DNA of 55,323 nucleotides. Origin: Methanomassiliicoccales archaeon. Lineage in GTDB: Archaea > Thermoplasmatota > Thermoplasmata > Methanomassiliicoccales > UBA472. Location of the stretch: positions 1 to 55,323 of the forward strand of contig DATKZX010000015.1 of NCBI GenBank assembly GCA_035527755.1, given 5' to 3'. The translations under genes were made by a program, and so were the position numbers. Under the pieces are notes generated by a model, which saw nothing but the letters and a program-made list of their open reading frames with translations, did not search any database and was not told the origin of the DNA. Shown one piece after another: positions 8,455 to 16,161 of this stretch. Numbering within the stretch: position 1 is the stretch's first letter; every line of letters starts with the position of its first letter.

Positions 8455-9209
8455 TCGACCTCCGCGACCCAACTTCTCAGTTCCTTTCCTTCTCGGGACG
8501 AACATTTTTTCATGGCCGACATGATCCCTGAGCCGTACTGCGCCGCCTTCTTGGGCGAATTCGCCGCAGAAAGTCCCAGAGCGGCCGCCAATCTTCGCAG
8601 GGGAAGCTTGTTGCCCTCGGGACCGATCATCTCCCCAGGGGAGAAGGTGCGTGCCACCCTTACGACGTCGGGGCAGAGATAGGGGCATACCAATCTCTTA
8701 TCGAACATTCGGACGAGGTCCGCTTCGCGAGGTCCGCCTTCGGCCAGCAATCGCTCCTGATCGCCCAAGAGAGCTTTTTCCAGCTCATCCGCCGCCAGAG
8801 AGCGGTACCGGTCATAGCCGGCGAAGAGCTCGTCCGCCCCCTGCCCGCTGACCAATATGCTCTCCTTTGCCTGAGAGCAGACGAAGTATAGCGGAAGCTC
8901 GAACGATATCACCAGGGGATCGCTAAGCCCCAACCGGTCGCGCAGGAAGCGCACGCCCTTTCGCAGCTCATCGTCGTTCAGTATTACGGCCTTCCAGGGA
9001 AGGTCCAGCTCCTGCGCCCCCTTTTCCCCGGCCTTCAGGTCGTGGCTGTTCGGATAGCCTACGGTATAGAGGACCGGTCGACAGTGCTCTCGGGAAAGAG
9101 CGGTCAGCACTGCACTGTCCAGACCGCCGGAGAAGAGCACCCCGACCTCACCTTGAAGTTCCTGTTGGATACACTTGGTGAGCGGCGAACGAAGTTCGGA
9201 GAGGTCCAT
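8451..9209 (-). CDS. Asparagine-synthase-like ATP pyrophosphatase without glutaminase domain
   Basis: A 252-residue protein equivalent only to the synthetase half of asparagine synthase B. It has the PP-loop FSGGLDSAV near residue 28 and the second signature GQGADELFAGYDRY near residue 130, which in asparagine synthase bind ATP and the acyl-adenylate. The N-terminal glutamine-hydrolysing domain is absent, so ammonia or another amine would be the donor. I chose the ATG at 9209 because a TATA-like box at 9240-9248 puts transcription start near 9217, below an in-frame GTG at 9230. It overlaps folC by four bases. It may amidate or ligate something other than aspartate. Confidence 0.75.
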   Translation of the reverse strand: MDLSELRSPLTKCIQQELQGEVGVLFSGGLDSAVLTALSREHCRPVLYTVGYPNSHDLKAGEKGAQELDLPWKAVILNDDELRKGVRFLRDRLGLSDPLVISFELPLYFVCSQAKESILVSGQGADELFAGYDRYRSLAADELEKALLGDQERLLAEGGPREADLVRMFDKRLVCPYLCPDVVRVARTFSPGEMIGPEGNKLPLRRLAAALGLSAANSPKKAAQYGSGIMSAMKKCSSREGKELRSWVAEVE

Positions 9210-9265
9210 GTCATCATCCGGTATGACCACCGTCCTGATAATTTTATCTTGGGTGTCAGAATAGC

Positions 9266-9286
9266 ATTATTAATGATTAGAATAAT
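9266..9286. promoter_or_regulatory. Inverted repeat overlapping the nikR promoter
   Basis: ATTATT and AATAAT flank a nine-base spacer at about 16-36 bp before the nikR ATG, overlapping its TATA-like region. NikR proteins often repress their own or neighbouring genes, so this is a candidate autoregulatory operator. The arms are AT-only and short, so chance is a real alternative. Confidence 0.35.
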
Positions 9287-9301
9287 ATCAAGTCGAGTAC
9301 C

Positions 9302-9751
9302 ATGGACAATGTCACCAGGATAGGTGTATCCCTTGAACCGGAGCTTCTAGAGGATTTCGATAAGCTCATCGACCGCAAAGGGTACATCACCCGGTCCGAG
9401 GCCATCAGAGATCTCATAAGGAGCGCTTTGGCCAAGGAGATCCTCAAGGAGGACGAGAACGCGGTGATCTTCGGTACCATCACACTTTTCTACAGTCATC
9501 ACAAGGGTGGGGTCAAGGATAGACTGATGGACATACAGCACGAGCATCATCAGAAGATACTGTCCTCGATACACGTACATCTTGATATCGAGCAGTGCCT
9601 AGAGGTGCTCATAGTGCACGGGTCGGTCAAAGAGGTCCGACAATTGTCTGACGAACTTGGCAGCGTCAAAGGCGTCACCCATCGCACCCTGCACCGAACG
9701 CCAGTGACCACCAGCGATGATCACGGCAGACCGCATGTGCACGAGCATTAA
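9302..9751 (+). CDS. nikR: Nickel-responsive transcriptional regulator NikR
   Basis: A nickel-sensing repressor/activator of 149 residues. Residues 1-48 form a ribbon-helix-helix DNA-binding domain (RIGVSLEPELLEDFD...YITRSEAIRDLIR). The rest is the ACT-like metal domain. The four square-planar nickel ligands are all present as His80, His91, His93 and Cys99, with exactly the spacing of E. coli NikR (11, 2 and 6 residues). The C-terminus is histidine-rich (DDHGRPHVHEH), perhaps an extra metal site. It is transcribed divergently from the asparagine-synthase-like/folC/nth run. hypA-hypD and cooS-cooC in the same window are natural candidate targets, though this is inference. Confidence 0.94.
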   Translation: MDNVTRIGVSLEPELLEDFDKLIDRKGYITRSEAIRDLIRSALAKEILKEDENAVIFGTITLFYSHHKGGVKDRLMDIQHEHHQKILSSIHVHLDIEQCLEVLIVHGSVKEVRQLSDELGSVKGVTHRTLHRTPVTTSDDHGRPHVHEH

Positions 9752-9780
9752 GACTGCCGTAAGCCGGAACTTGGTGGATA

Positions 9781-9789
9781 ACTTATTTA
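9781..9789 (+). promoter_or_regulatory. TATA-like box of topA
   Basis: ACTTATTTA centred about 30 bp upstream of the ATG at 9815. It lies only a few bases before the alternative ATG at 9791, which therefore cannot be on the same transcript. Confidence 0.5.
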
Positions 9790-9814
9790 GATGGTCACTC
9801 TTGATACCCCACCG

Positions 9815-12307
9815 ATGAGAAGGCTGGTCATCTCGGAGAAGTCCAACGCCGCTGCGCGTGTCGCCACCATACTTTCCGATGGAGGCTCGCGCCGGAAGAG
9901 CGTTCGGGGAGTTCAGGTCTTTCAGTTCAACAGAGGGGACGATGAGTTCTCCGTGGTGGGGCTGCGAGGCCACATCATAGAGCTCGATTATCCCCCAGAG
10001 TTAAACGACTGGTCCAAGGTGGACCCCTTGGAACTGGTGAAGACCAATCCCACCAAGCGCGTGACCGCCCTGAACATCCTGGCGACCCTGAGCGAGCTGG
10101 CCATGGATTGCGATGAGGTCATCATCGCCACTGACTTTGACCGTGAAGGAGAGCTCATAGGCCTGGAGACCGTCTCCCTGATGGAGAACCAGCCCAGGTC
10201 CGTCAAGAGAGCCAAGTTCAGCGCCCTGACCAAGTACGAGATCGAGCGCGCTTTCAACGAACTTACCGCCCCGGACCACCGCCTGGCGGAATCTGCCGAG
10301 ACCAGACAGGTCATCGACCTGGCATGGGGTGCGGTCCTCACCCGCTTCATATCATTGGCCAGCGGACAGATGGGAAACAATTTCCTTTCAGTAGGGAGGG
10401 TGCAGAGCCCTACCTTGACATTGATCGTCGACCGGCATAAGGAGATATCCGAGTTCGTTCCCGAATCCTATTGGACCGTCGGCGCCAAATTGGAGAAGGG
10501 ACAGGATTTCCTTGGCGACCATCTTTCCAACCCTTTCAAGGACGAGAAGCTGGCCGAGGAATCCAGGAAGAAGGCGGATTGCGGCGTGGGGAACGTCATT
10601 TCCATGGAGCGCAAGGAGAAGGACGATTATCCTCCCCCGCCCTTCAACACCACCAGCATGCTGAGCGAGGCCAACAAGCTCGGCCTATCACCGTCCATGG
10701 CCATGAAGGTGGCCGAGGACCTCTACACCTCCGGTTACATATCCTATCCAAGAACGGACAACACCGTCTACCCCCGCTCGCTGAGCCTCAAGAACATTCT
10801 GGAAAAGTTGAGGAAATCCGATCTGGGAAAAGAGGCGGAAGAGATCCTGGCCCAAGAACGCATCCGACCGTCCCGAGGCAGGATGGAGACCACCGACCAT
10901 CCACCTATCTACCCCACGGAAGCGGCCACCAAGAAGGAGCTGAAAGGTACGAAATGGACGATGTACGAACTGGTCACCCGTCGTTTCCTGGCCACTCTGG
11001 CCCCGTCGGCCCGTTCCGAATCGGCCAAGTGCGTGCTGGACCTGGGAGGCGAGCCCTTCCATGCCGATGGCTACCGGGTGCTGTACCCCGGCTGGAGGAA
11101 GTACTATCCCTATTGGAGGGTCACCGAGGTCCTTCTCCCCGAGCTTAAGGAAGGGGACCAGGTGCAGGTGAAGGAGGTGGGCTGTGAACGCAAGGAGACC
11201 AGACCTCCCTCCCGCTACTCCCAGGGAACGCTGCTCCAGGAGATGGAGAAGCTGGGACTGGGCACCAAGAGCACCAGGCATGACATCATCCAGAAACTTT
11301 ACGATCGGAAGTACGTCGATGGCAACGACCTCGTTCCCACGCTCAGCGGCATGGCGGTGGTCAACGCGCTGCAGAAGCACGCCAAGATCGTGACCGAGAG
11401 CCGCATGACCGCTCAGCTGGAAAAGGACATGGACGCCATCGCCAACGGCGAATCGACCCTGGCCGCGGTCGTCGAGGAGTCCCAGGCGATGCTCCTGGAC
11501 ATCGTGGCCTTCATGACCAAGAACCGCAAGGAGATCGGCGACGAGATCCGCGGGGCGCTGAATGAGCAGCGCTTCATCGGAGAATGTCCCCAGTGCAAAA
11601 AGGACCTGCATATCATTCGCACCCGCAAGGGCAGCGAGTTCATCGGCTGCACCGGTTATCCGGACTGCACCGTCACCTTCCCCAAGCCCGGCGGCGCATT
11701 GGTGCAGCCGACGGAAGAGAAGTGCGAGACCTGCGGCCTGCCCATGTTAAAGGTCATTCGTCGGGGCTCACCGGTCAAGATACAATGCATAGATCCCGAT
11801 TGCGAGAGCAACAAGGGCAAGGAGAGCGTGGGCGAGTGCCCGGAGTGCGGCAAGGAACTGCGCATCCTCTATTCACGCGCCGGCAAGCGATTCATCGGTT
11901 GTTCCGGTTATCCGGAATGCAAGCGGACCTATCCGCTGCCGCAATACGGAGTGCTGCAGGTGGCCGGCGATAAGTGCCCGGAATGCGGAGCCCCCATCAT
12001 GAGGGTCAAGGGCAAGGGCGGCTGGCAGTTCTGCGCCAACATGCAATGTCCTACCAGCAAGAAGGGGAAGACGGAGCCGGCCGGGGAAGGAGAGAAGCCT
12101 AAGGCCAAGAAGACGGCGAAGAAAGCTCCGGTCAAAAAGACCGCCGCCAAGAAACCCGCGGCCAAGGCGGAGGGGGAGGTTGAGACCCCTAAGAAGAAGA
12201 CCGCTGCCAAGAAGGTGGTGAAGAAGGCCGAGAGCGCCGATGGGACCGTACCTAAGAAGGCCCCGGCCAAAAGGACGGTAAAGAAGAAGGTCAACCCAGC
12301 CGAATGA
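9815..12307 (+). CDS. topA: DNA topoisomerase I (type IA) with zinc fingers and a lysine/alanine tail
   Basis: Relaxes negative supercoils by transient single-strand breakage. The 830-residue protein begins MRRLVISEKS, the Toprim strand, with the acidic triad region ATDFDREGE near residue 107. The catalytic tyrosine is Tyr311 in YISYPRTDN. Four cysteine-rich topoisomerase zinc fingers follow (about residues 590-745). The last 70 or so residues are a repetitive KKTAAKKPA-type tail like histone H1, probably a DNA-binding extension. The start at 9815 rests on the TATA position and the usual archaeal N-terminus. Its 3' end overlaps the convergent gene by 17 bases. Confidence 0.95.
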   Translation: MRRLVISEKSNAAARVATILSDGGSRRKSVRGVQVFQFNRGDDEFSVVGLRGHIIELDYPPELNDWSKVDPLELVKTNPTKRVTALNILATLSELAMDCDEVIIATDFDREGELIGLETVSLMENQPRSVKRAKFSALTKYEIERAFNELTAPDHRLAESAETRQVIDLAWGAVLTRFISLASGQMGNNFLSVGRVQSPTLTLIVDRHKEISEFVPESYWTVGAKLEKGQDFLGDHLSNPFKDEKLAEESRKKADCGVGNVISMERKEKDDYPPPPFNTTSMLSEANKLGLSPSMAMKVAEDLYTSGYISYPRTDNTVYPRSLSLKNILEKLRKSDLGKEAEEILAQERIRPSRGRMETTDHPPIYPTEAATKKELKGTKWTMYELVTRRFLATLAPSARSESAKCVLDLGGEPFHADGYRVLYPGWRKYYPYWRVTEVLLPELKEGDQVQVKEVGCERKETRPPSRYSQGTLLQEMEKLGLGTKSTRHDIIQKLYDRKYVDGNDLVPTLSGMAVVNALQKHAKIVTESRMTAQLEKDMDAIANGESTLAAVVEESQAMLLDIVAFMTKNRKEIGDEIRGALNEQRFIGECPQCKKDLHIIRTRKGSEFIGCTGYPDCTVTFPKPGGALVQPTEEKCETCGLPMLKVIRRGSPVKIQCIDPDCESNKGKESVGECPECGKELRILYSRAGKRFIGCSGYPECKRTYPLPQYGVLQVAGDKCPECGAPIMRVKGKGGWQFCANMQCPTSKKGKTEPAGEGEKPKAKKTAKKAPVKKTAAKKPAAKAEGEVETPKKKTAAKKVVKKAESADGTVPKKAPAKRTVKKKVNPAE

Positions 12308-12704
12308 GGTCCTTCTCCTCTATCTCCAGGTCCTCGATGCCGATGGAGATGGTGCCGGTGAAGTTGCGGTTGCTGCCACCTTCGACGATGCGGACCAGGT
12401 CTTTCTTTGCCAGACCGTACTGAAGAACGTTGATGATCACGTCCACGTTGGTCTGCGCCGTCTCGAAGCGCCCCCGGCAACGTACCTTGGCGTCATGATC
12501 TGTCACGCTGCAGGCGATGAGCTTTTCGTCGCTCTCCACAACGCTCTTGATGTGCCCGATGAGCCTTGTCCCCGCCTCCAAACAGTCCATGGCCACACCG
12601 TTCATGAAGGATTCTAGCATTTCCTGCATCCTTTCCGGAGCTGTCGGTGCGGCGAATCTCACTCGCACCCGTGCAGCATAGGCTGCGAAATCCTCGGTGA
12701 TCAT
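12291..12704 (-). CDS. Conserved-looking protein of unknown function paired with a G3E GTPase
   Basis: A 137-residue mixed alpha/beta protein that I do not recognise. It has no membrane segment; two cysteines (in MDCLEAG and IACSV) are too far apart to suggest a zinc ribbon. Its ATG overlaps the stop of the upstream G3E GTPase by ATGA, so the two are translated together and probably act together. The end overlaps the last 17 bases of convergent topA. Sequence such as VDVIINVLQYGLAKKDLVRIVEGG is well ordered, arguing for a real protein. A function as partner or target of a metal-delivery GTPase is inference only. Confidence 0.7.
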   Translation of the reverse strand: MITEDFAAYAARVRVRFAAPTAPERMQEMLESFMNGVAMDCLEAGTRLIGHIKSVVESDEKLIACSVTDHDAKVRCRGRFETAQTNVDVIINVLQYGLAKKDLVRIVEGGSNRNFTGTISIGIEDLEIEEKDLIRLG

Positions 12705-13300
12705 GCTCCCATTAATCTTTCAACGAATACATCCAAATTGTGCCCGTTGGTGCTCGAAATTGGAATTATCGGCTTATCGCCTACCAACTCGCGCACATAT
12801 TTCTCAACCTCTTCGAGTCGCGAAGCGTCCACTTCGTCGGCCTTGCTCATGAGGACGATGTCAGCCGCCCGCAATTGCAGCTTGAGCGGGGTTTTCATGG
12901 CCTGGATGAGTATGGGGAAGCGCACCGTGTCCAGCAGGATGACCACCTTGATGTATCCCAGAGGAGGTCCGCGGTAGTGCTCCATGGTGGCCAGGATCGC
13001 ATCCGGGTCGGCGATGCCTGACGGCTCCACCAGTATCAGGTCCGGTTGGTACTTGTCGTTGATGGTCCTCACCGTGTCCAGGAAGCTCGGTCCCAACGTG
13101 CAGCAGATGCATCCCCGGGGAAGCTCCTGGACCTTCAGTCCGAACTTCTCCATCACCTTTCCGTCGATGCCTAAGTTACCGAAATCGTTGACGATGACGG
13201 CGATCTTACCACCAGTGCGCTCGGATATCATTCCAACAGTGTTCATGATGAGCGTGGTCTTTCCACTGCCCAGGAAGCCGGAGATTATGATCATGTCCAT
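12701..13300 (-). CDS. G3E-family GTPase, probable metal chaperone (CobW/HypB-like)
   Basis: A 199-residue P-loop GTPase of the group that includes HypB, UreG and CobW. It has GFLGSGKTT at residues 8-16, the metal-binding GCICC motif (Cys64, Cys66, Cys67) typical of COG0523 proteins, the EPSGIADPDAI switch region and a SKAD base-recognition motif. It lacks the C-terminal CobW domain, so it is a short form. Members insert nickel, zinc or cobalt into target proteins using GTP hydrolysis. With hypA, hypD, nikR and cooS in the same window a nickel role is attractive, but metal specificity cannot be read from sequence. The 137-residue partner gene overlaps by four bases. Confidence 0.85.
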   Translation of the reverse strand: MDMIIISGFLGSGKTTLIMNTVGMISERTGGKIAVIVNDFGNLGIDGKVMEKFGLKVQELPRGCICCTLGPSFLDTVRTINDKYQPDLILVEPSGIADPDAILATMEHYRGPPLGYIKVVILLDTVRFPILIQAMKTPLKLQLRAADIVLMSKADEVDASRLEEVEKYVRELVGDKPIIPISSTNGHNLDVFVERLMGA

Positions 13301-13383
13301 TTAAAAACCTCAATAGATGCAAAAATCAATTCAGGGGGATGTATAAGAAGATTTTTTCTAAAGACCGCGAAAGAACGGTGACG

Positions 13384-13402
13384 GAGGGGGTTATTCCCCC
13401 TC
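13384..13402 (-). terminator. Hairpin at the stop codon of the 108-residue zinc protein gene
   Basis: Perfect 7-bp arms GAGGGGG and CCCCCTC flank TTATT, which contains the complement of the stop codon. A strong GC hairpin ending the gene suggests a terminator or mRNA 3'-end structure; no T-tract follows directly. Confidence 0.45.
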
Positions 13403-13717
13403 GCGATCGTAAAACTCATTGTCCAGGTCCTCCCGCTCCGCGGCGATGCGCCGGTTCCGGCATTGATGGCATTCAACAGGCTTGCCCATGTACCTTTTGC
13501 GCATGACCATCGATTGGTCCAAACGTACCAAGGAGCCACAGGTGCATAGCACGGTGAAGCCCCGCCAATCGCCGAACATCGAAAGACCATTGGAACGGTT
13601 CTCGGACATCAGATCGGGCAGGACCACAAGCCGCCCTCTATTGACGACCTCCATGCGGGGTTTGAACGCTTCCCCTTCGGATCTGAGCATAGCTTGCGCT
13701 ATTTGACCGTTATGCAA
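13391..13717 (-). CDS. Small CxC/CxxC zinc-binding protein of unknown function
   Basis: A protein of up to 108 residues that I do not recognise. The second half has CTC near residue 58 and CHQC near residue 83, which could bind one zinc, followed by a charged tail RRIAAEREDLDNEFYDREG. The start is uncertain: TTG at 13717 is preceded by GGAGTGG at a suitable distance, while ATG at 13690 has no ribosome site. It sits alone between the GTPase pair and a quiet AT-rich gap. The gene could encode a ribosome- or nucleic-acid-associated adaptor, but nothing proves it. Confidence 0.6.
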   Translation of the reverse strand: MHNGQIAQAMLRSEGEAFKPRMEVVNRGRLVVLPDLMSENRSNGLSMFGDWRGFTVLCTCGSLVRLDQSMVMRKRYMGKPVECHQCRNRRIAAEREDLDNEFYDREGE

Positions 13718-13907
13718 TAAACCACTCCATATTCAGATCTAGCCACCCTCTGACCAGCAGCCCACAAGTTACTGGCCGGAGAGTTCGACCCCTTGGCACT
13801 TATCTGAACAAAAATGCCTAACGCCCTGAGGTATTTTAAAGATTTCCTTAACATCCCATACGATTTTTTATATTATCCAGTACGATAAAGAGCACTATCC
13901 GTTTCAT

Positions 13908-13942
13908 ATAAAAAAGAAAGCGGTCGTTACCTGATTTTCAGG
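13908..13942 (-). terminator. Hairpin and T-tract downstream of the Lrp regulator
   Basis: On the minus strand a CCTGA-AAA-TCAGG hairpin is followed after about 15 bases by TTTCTTTTTT. The gap 13718-14006 is AT-rich and otherwise shows no gene. Confidence 0.4.
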
Positions 13943-14006
13943 CATCTACTCATATTTAGTTAACAATTGATTTTAAATATTATGCCGAATCCCCCCGGAG
14001 GAAGGA

Positions 14007-14447
14007 TCACTCGTCCTTGACCGTGGCGAAGCAGGTGCAGGTCAGAGTGCGGCCCACTCCCTCCATCTGCCGTATCTTGTCTATCACCAGGTCCCCGATG
14101 CGCTCCATGGATGCCCCTCGAACCTTCAGCAGAATGTCATGTTCGCCAGATATAAGGTGCACCTCATGCACTCCGCTCAGACGACCGATCATATCAGCCA
14201 GCTCCCTTTGGGACATGTTGTTGTTCGGCAGGAACGATACCAAAATGAAAGCGGTGACCGGCTCACCGAGCTTTCCGAAGTCCGGCACTACCGTGAAGCC
14301 TTTGATGACACCCCTCTCGGTCATGCGCCGGATGCGCTCGTGAACCGTGGCCCGGGGGATGTTGAGGTCTTTGGCGATGGATTTAGTGCTACGCCTAGAG
14401 TCCCTCTCCAGCTCAGTAAGTATGGCCCGGTCCTTCTCATCGAGCAT
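14007..14447 (-). CDS. Lrp/AsnC family transcriptional regulator
   Basis: A 146-residue regulator. Residues 1-60 form the winged-helix DNA-binding domain (AILTELERDSRRSTKSIAKDL, then PRATVHERIRRM) and residues 65-140 the RAM ligand-binding domain (GVHEVHLISGEHDILLKV). Family members respond to amino acids or related metabolites and form octamers. A TATA-like box CTAAAATAGG (14471-14480) centred 28 bp before the ATG points to a leaderless transcript. The targets are unknown; the adjacent osmC/nicotinate phosphoribosyltransferase/enolase row is in the same direction upstream. Confidence 0.9.
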   Translation of the reverse strand: MLDEKDRAILTELERDSRRSTKSIAKDLNIPRATVHERIRRMTERGVIKGFTVVPDFGKLGEPVTAFILVSFLPNNNMSQRELADMIGRLSGVHEVHLISGEHDILLKVRGASMERIGDLVIDKIRQMEGVGRTLTCTCFATVKDE

Positions 14448-14489
14448 AGGAGTTGGAAATGCCCCACCTTCTAAAATAGGTTATGCCCA

Positions 14490-14918
14490 TCATTTTTTCG
14501 GAGGTTCGACCAAGACCTCGATATCTATGCCCTCTCTGACCGCGGCGCTGACGGTGCAGAAGTCCTGGAAGAGAGGAAGGCAACGCTCCAGCTTCGCCTG
14601 GTCATCCACTTCCGGGAATATCCTCACCTGCATCCCCTGCACCCTAAGACGGCCCTTCTCGTTCCGGCCCAGTGTCGTCCGGACCACGGCCTTGATGGAT
14701 ATCGGTTCTGTCCTGGTCTTACGCAGGCAGAAGGCCAAGGAGGCACAGAGGCAGTTACCCACCGCCGCGGCCAGGAAACGGGTGGCGTTGGGATGCTCGC
14801 CCTTCCCCAACGGTAAAGGCTCGTCGGTCATGATGTCCGCCAGACCCTTGTCGTCGAAACTAATTCGAAATTGATAGTCCTGGACCATCTCCAGTTCCGT
14901 CAGCCACTCCTCTTGCAT
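14490..14918 (-). CDS. OsmC family peroxiredoxin-like protein
   Basis: OsmC/Ohr proteins reduce organic hydroperoxides with a reactive cysteine pair. This 142-residue protein has NCLCAS (Cys56, Cys58) on the central helix and Cys121 in FCTVSAAV, the positions expected for the peroxidatic and resolving cysteines. It starts nine bases after the nicotinate phosphoribosyltransferase stop, behind an ideal GAGGTGATG ribosome site, so the two are likely one operon. An oxidative-stress role agrees with the flavodiiron and desulforedoxin genes elsewhere in the window. The exact peroxide substrate is unknown. Confidence 0.85.
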   Translation of the reverse strand: MQEEWLTELEMVQDYQFRISFDDKGLADIMTDEPLPLGKGEHPNATRFLAAAVGNCLCASLAFCLRKTRTEPISIKAVVRTTLGRNEKGRLRVQGMQVRIFPEVDDQAKLERCLPLFQDFCTVSAAVREGIDIEVLVEPPKK

Positions 14919-14927
14919 CCCATCACC

Positions 14928-16112
14928 TCACAGCAAAGCGATCTCCAATTGGCGCAGCACCCTGTTCCGTATGGTCTCGGCGGGCTCCTCGGGAACCAGG
15001 CGTCGACCGTTCTCCAACAGCTTCACCTCGGCCCAGACCATCTCCTTGCCGCAGGAGCAGACCGGAGGGCGTTCCTTTTCCAAGGACACTTCGAACTCCA
15101 GGCAGTCCGGGCAGCGGAAGACGAACTTGCGCCCACCGAACTTACCCCTCTTGGATATCGGCCTTCCATCCTTCTCCACAATGTCCAAGGCGAAGTCCAC
15201 CGTGGGCGCGTTGCTTATGGCCGTACCGACGCCGAAGCCGTTGACACCAGCGGTGACCAGCTCCCTTATCTTTCCCTCGTCCAGACCGCCGGACACGAAC
15301 ACGCCGACGTCAGGATATCCGTGGAGGTCCAGTTCCCAGCGCACCTCGCGCACGATATCGACCATGGAACCACGACGCGATCCCGGCGTGTCCAGGCGGA
15401 CCGCCTGCAATCCGGGCATCTCCTCCGCGGCCATGATGGCCTCGGTCTTCTCGTCCCAGAAGGTATCGGTCAACGCCACCCTTGGAACGGTGGGATCGAT
15501 TATCTCCCCATAGGCTTTGAAGGCCGCCCTCTGATCGCCCATCATGATGACCAGTGCATGGGGCATGGTGCCGCTTGCCGGGCGACCGACCAGCTCCGCC
15601 CCTTTCAGGGAGGACACGCCGTCGCATCCCCCGATGAAGGAAGAACGGTCGATGACCGGGGCCATGGCCGGATGCATGCGGCGCACGCCGAACGAAAGTA
15701 CCGATCTACCGGCCGCGGCCAGCTTGCAGCGGGCGGACATGGTGGCCACACCCGAAGCGTAGCAGATGAACCCCAATGAAGGCGTCTCCAGAGAGCAGTA
15801 TTGGCCATAGGGGCCTTCGATGCGCGCCACCGGCAGCTTGATGCCTTTCTTGGAACGGGGAGTGAACAGCGTCCCCTCGGGGAGCGCGTACAGGTCGACG
15901 TTCCGCCCTTCGAAGATGCGGACCATCTCCTCGTTGCCGCACAGCACCGCCCAGGGCCATCCCTCAGGAAGGGAAGAGACGGTGAACTCCGCACGGGTAT
16001 GCGTGTCCAGCAGACCCTTGCTGCGCAGTATTTCCTCCGTACGCTGGAAGTAAACGTCCGTCGTCAACCCTTTGCGGATGTCCTCGTCATCGGCCGAGAA
16101 GAATTTGCTCAT
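14928..16112 (-). CDS. Nicotinate phosphoribosyltransferase (archaeal type with zinc knuckle)
   Basis: Joins nicotinate to phosphoribosyl pyrophosphate in the NAD salvage pathway. The 394 residues contain the type II phosphoribosyltransferase core: RRMHPAMAPVID with the putative catalytic histidine, ALTDTFWDEK, and FVSGGLDEGKI for phosphate binding. A four-cysteine knuckle near the C-terminus (CPDC ... CSCG) matches the zinc-bearing subfamily represented by the Thermoplasma enzyme. GAGTGATG precedes the ATG. It lies 49 bases after enolase on the same strand and just before osmC. Confidence 0.9.
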   Translation of the reverse strand: MSKFFSADDEDIRKGLTTDVYFQRTEEILRSKGLLDTHTRAEFTVSSLPEGWPWAVLCGNEEMVRIFEGRNVDLYALPEGTLFTPRSKKGIKLPVARIEGPYGQYCSLETPSLGFICYASGVATMSARCKLAAAGRSVLSFGVRRMHPAMAPVIDRSSFIGGCDGVSSLKGAELVGRPASGTMPHALVIMMGDQRAAFKAYGEIIDPTVPRVALTDTFWDEKTEAIMAAEEMPGLQAVRLDTPGSRRGSMVDIVREVRWELDLHGYPDVGVFVSGGLDEGKIRELVTAGVNGFGVGTAISNAPTVDFALDIVEKDGRPISKRGKFGGRKFVFRCPDCLEFEVSLEKERPPVCSCGKEMVWAEVKLLENGRRLVPEEPAETIRNRVLRQLEIALL

Positions 16113-16161
16113 GTCATCACTCGATCGGCTGGCAATGTCCCTGCGCTCTATTCAATATTAT

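Noticed and set aside
8455-8688. N-terminal extension of 78 codons on folC
   Set aside because: It overlaps the asparagine-synthase-like coding region, is arginine/glycine-rich, and the ATGA overlap start at 8454 gives the normal FolC N-terminus.
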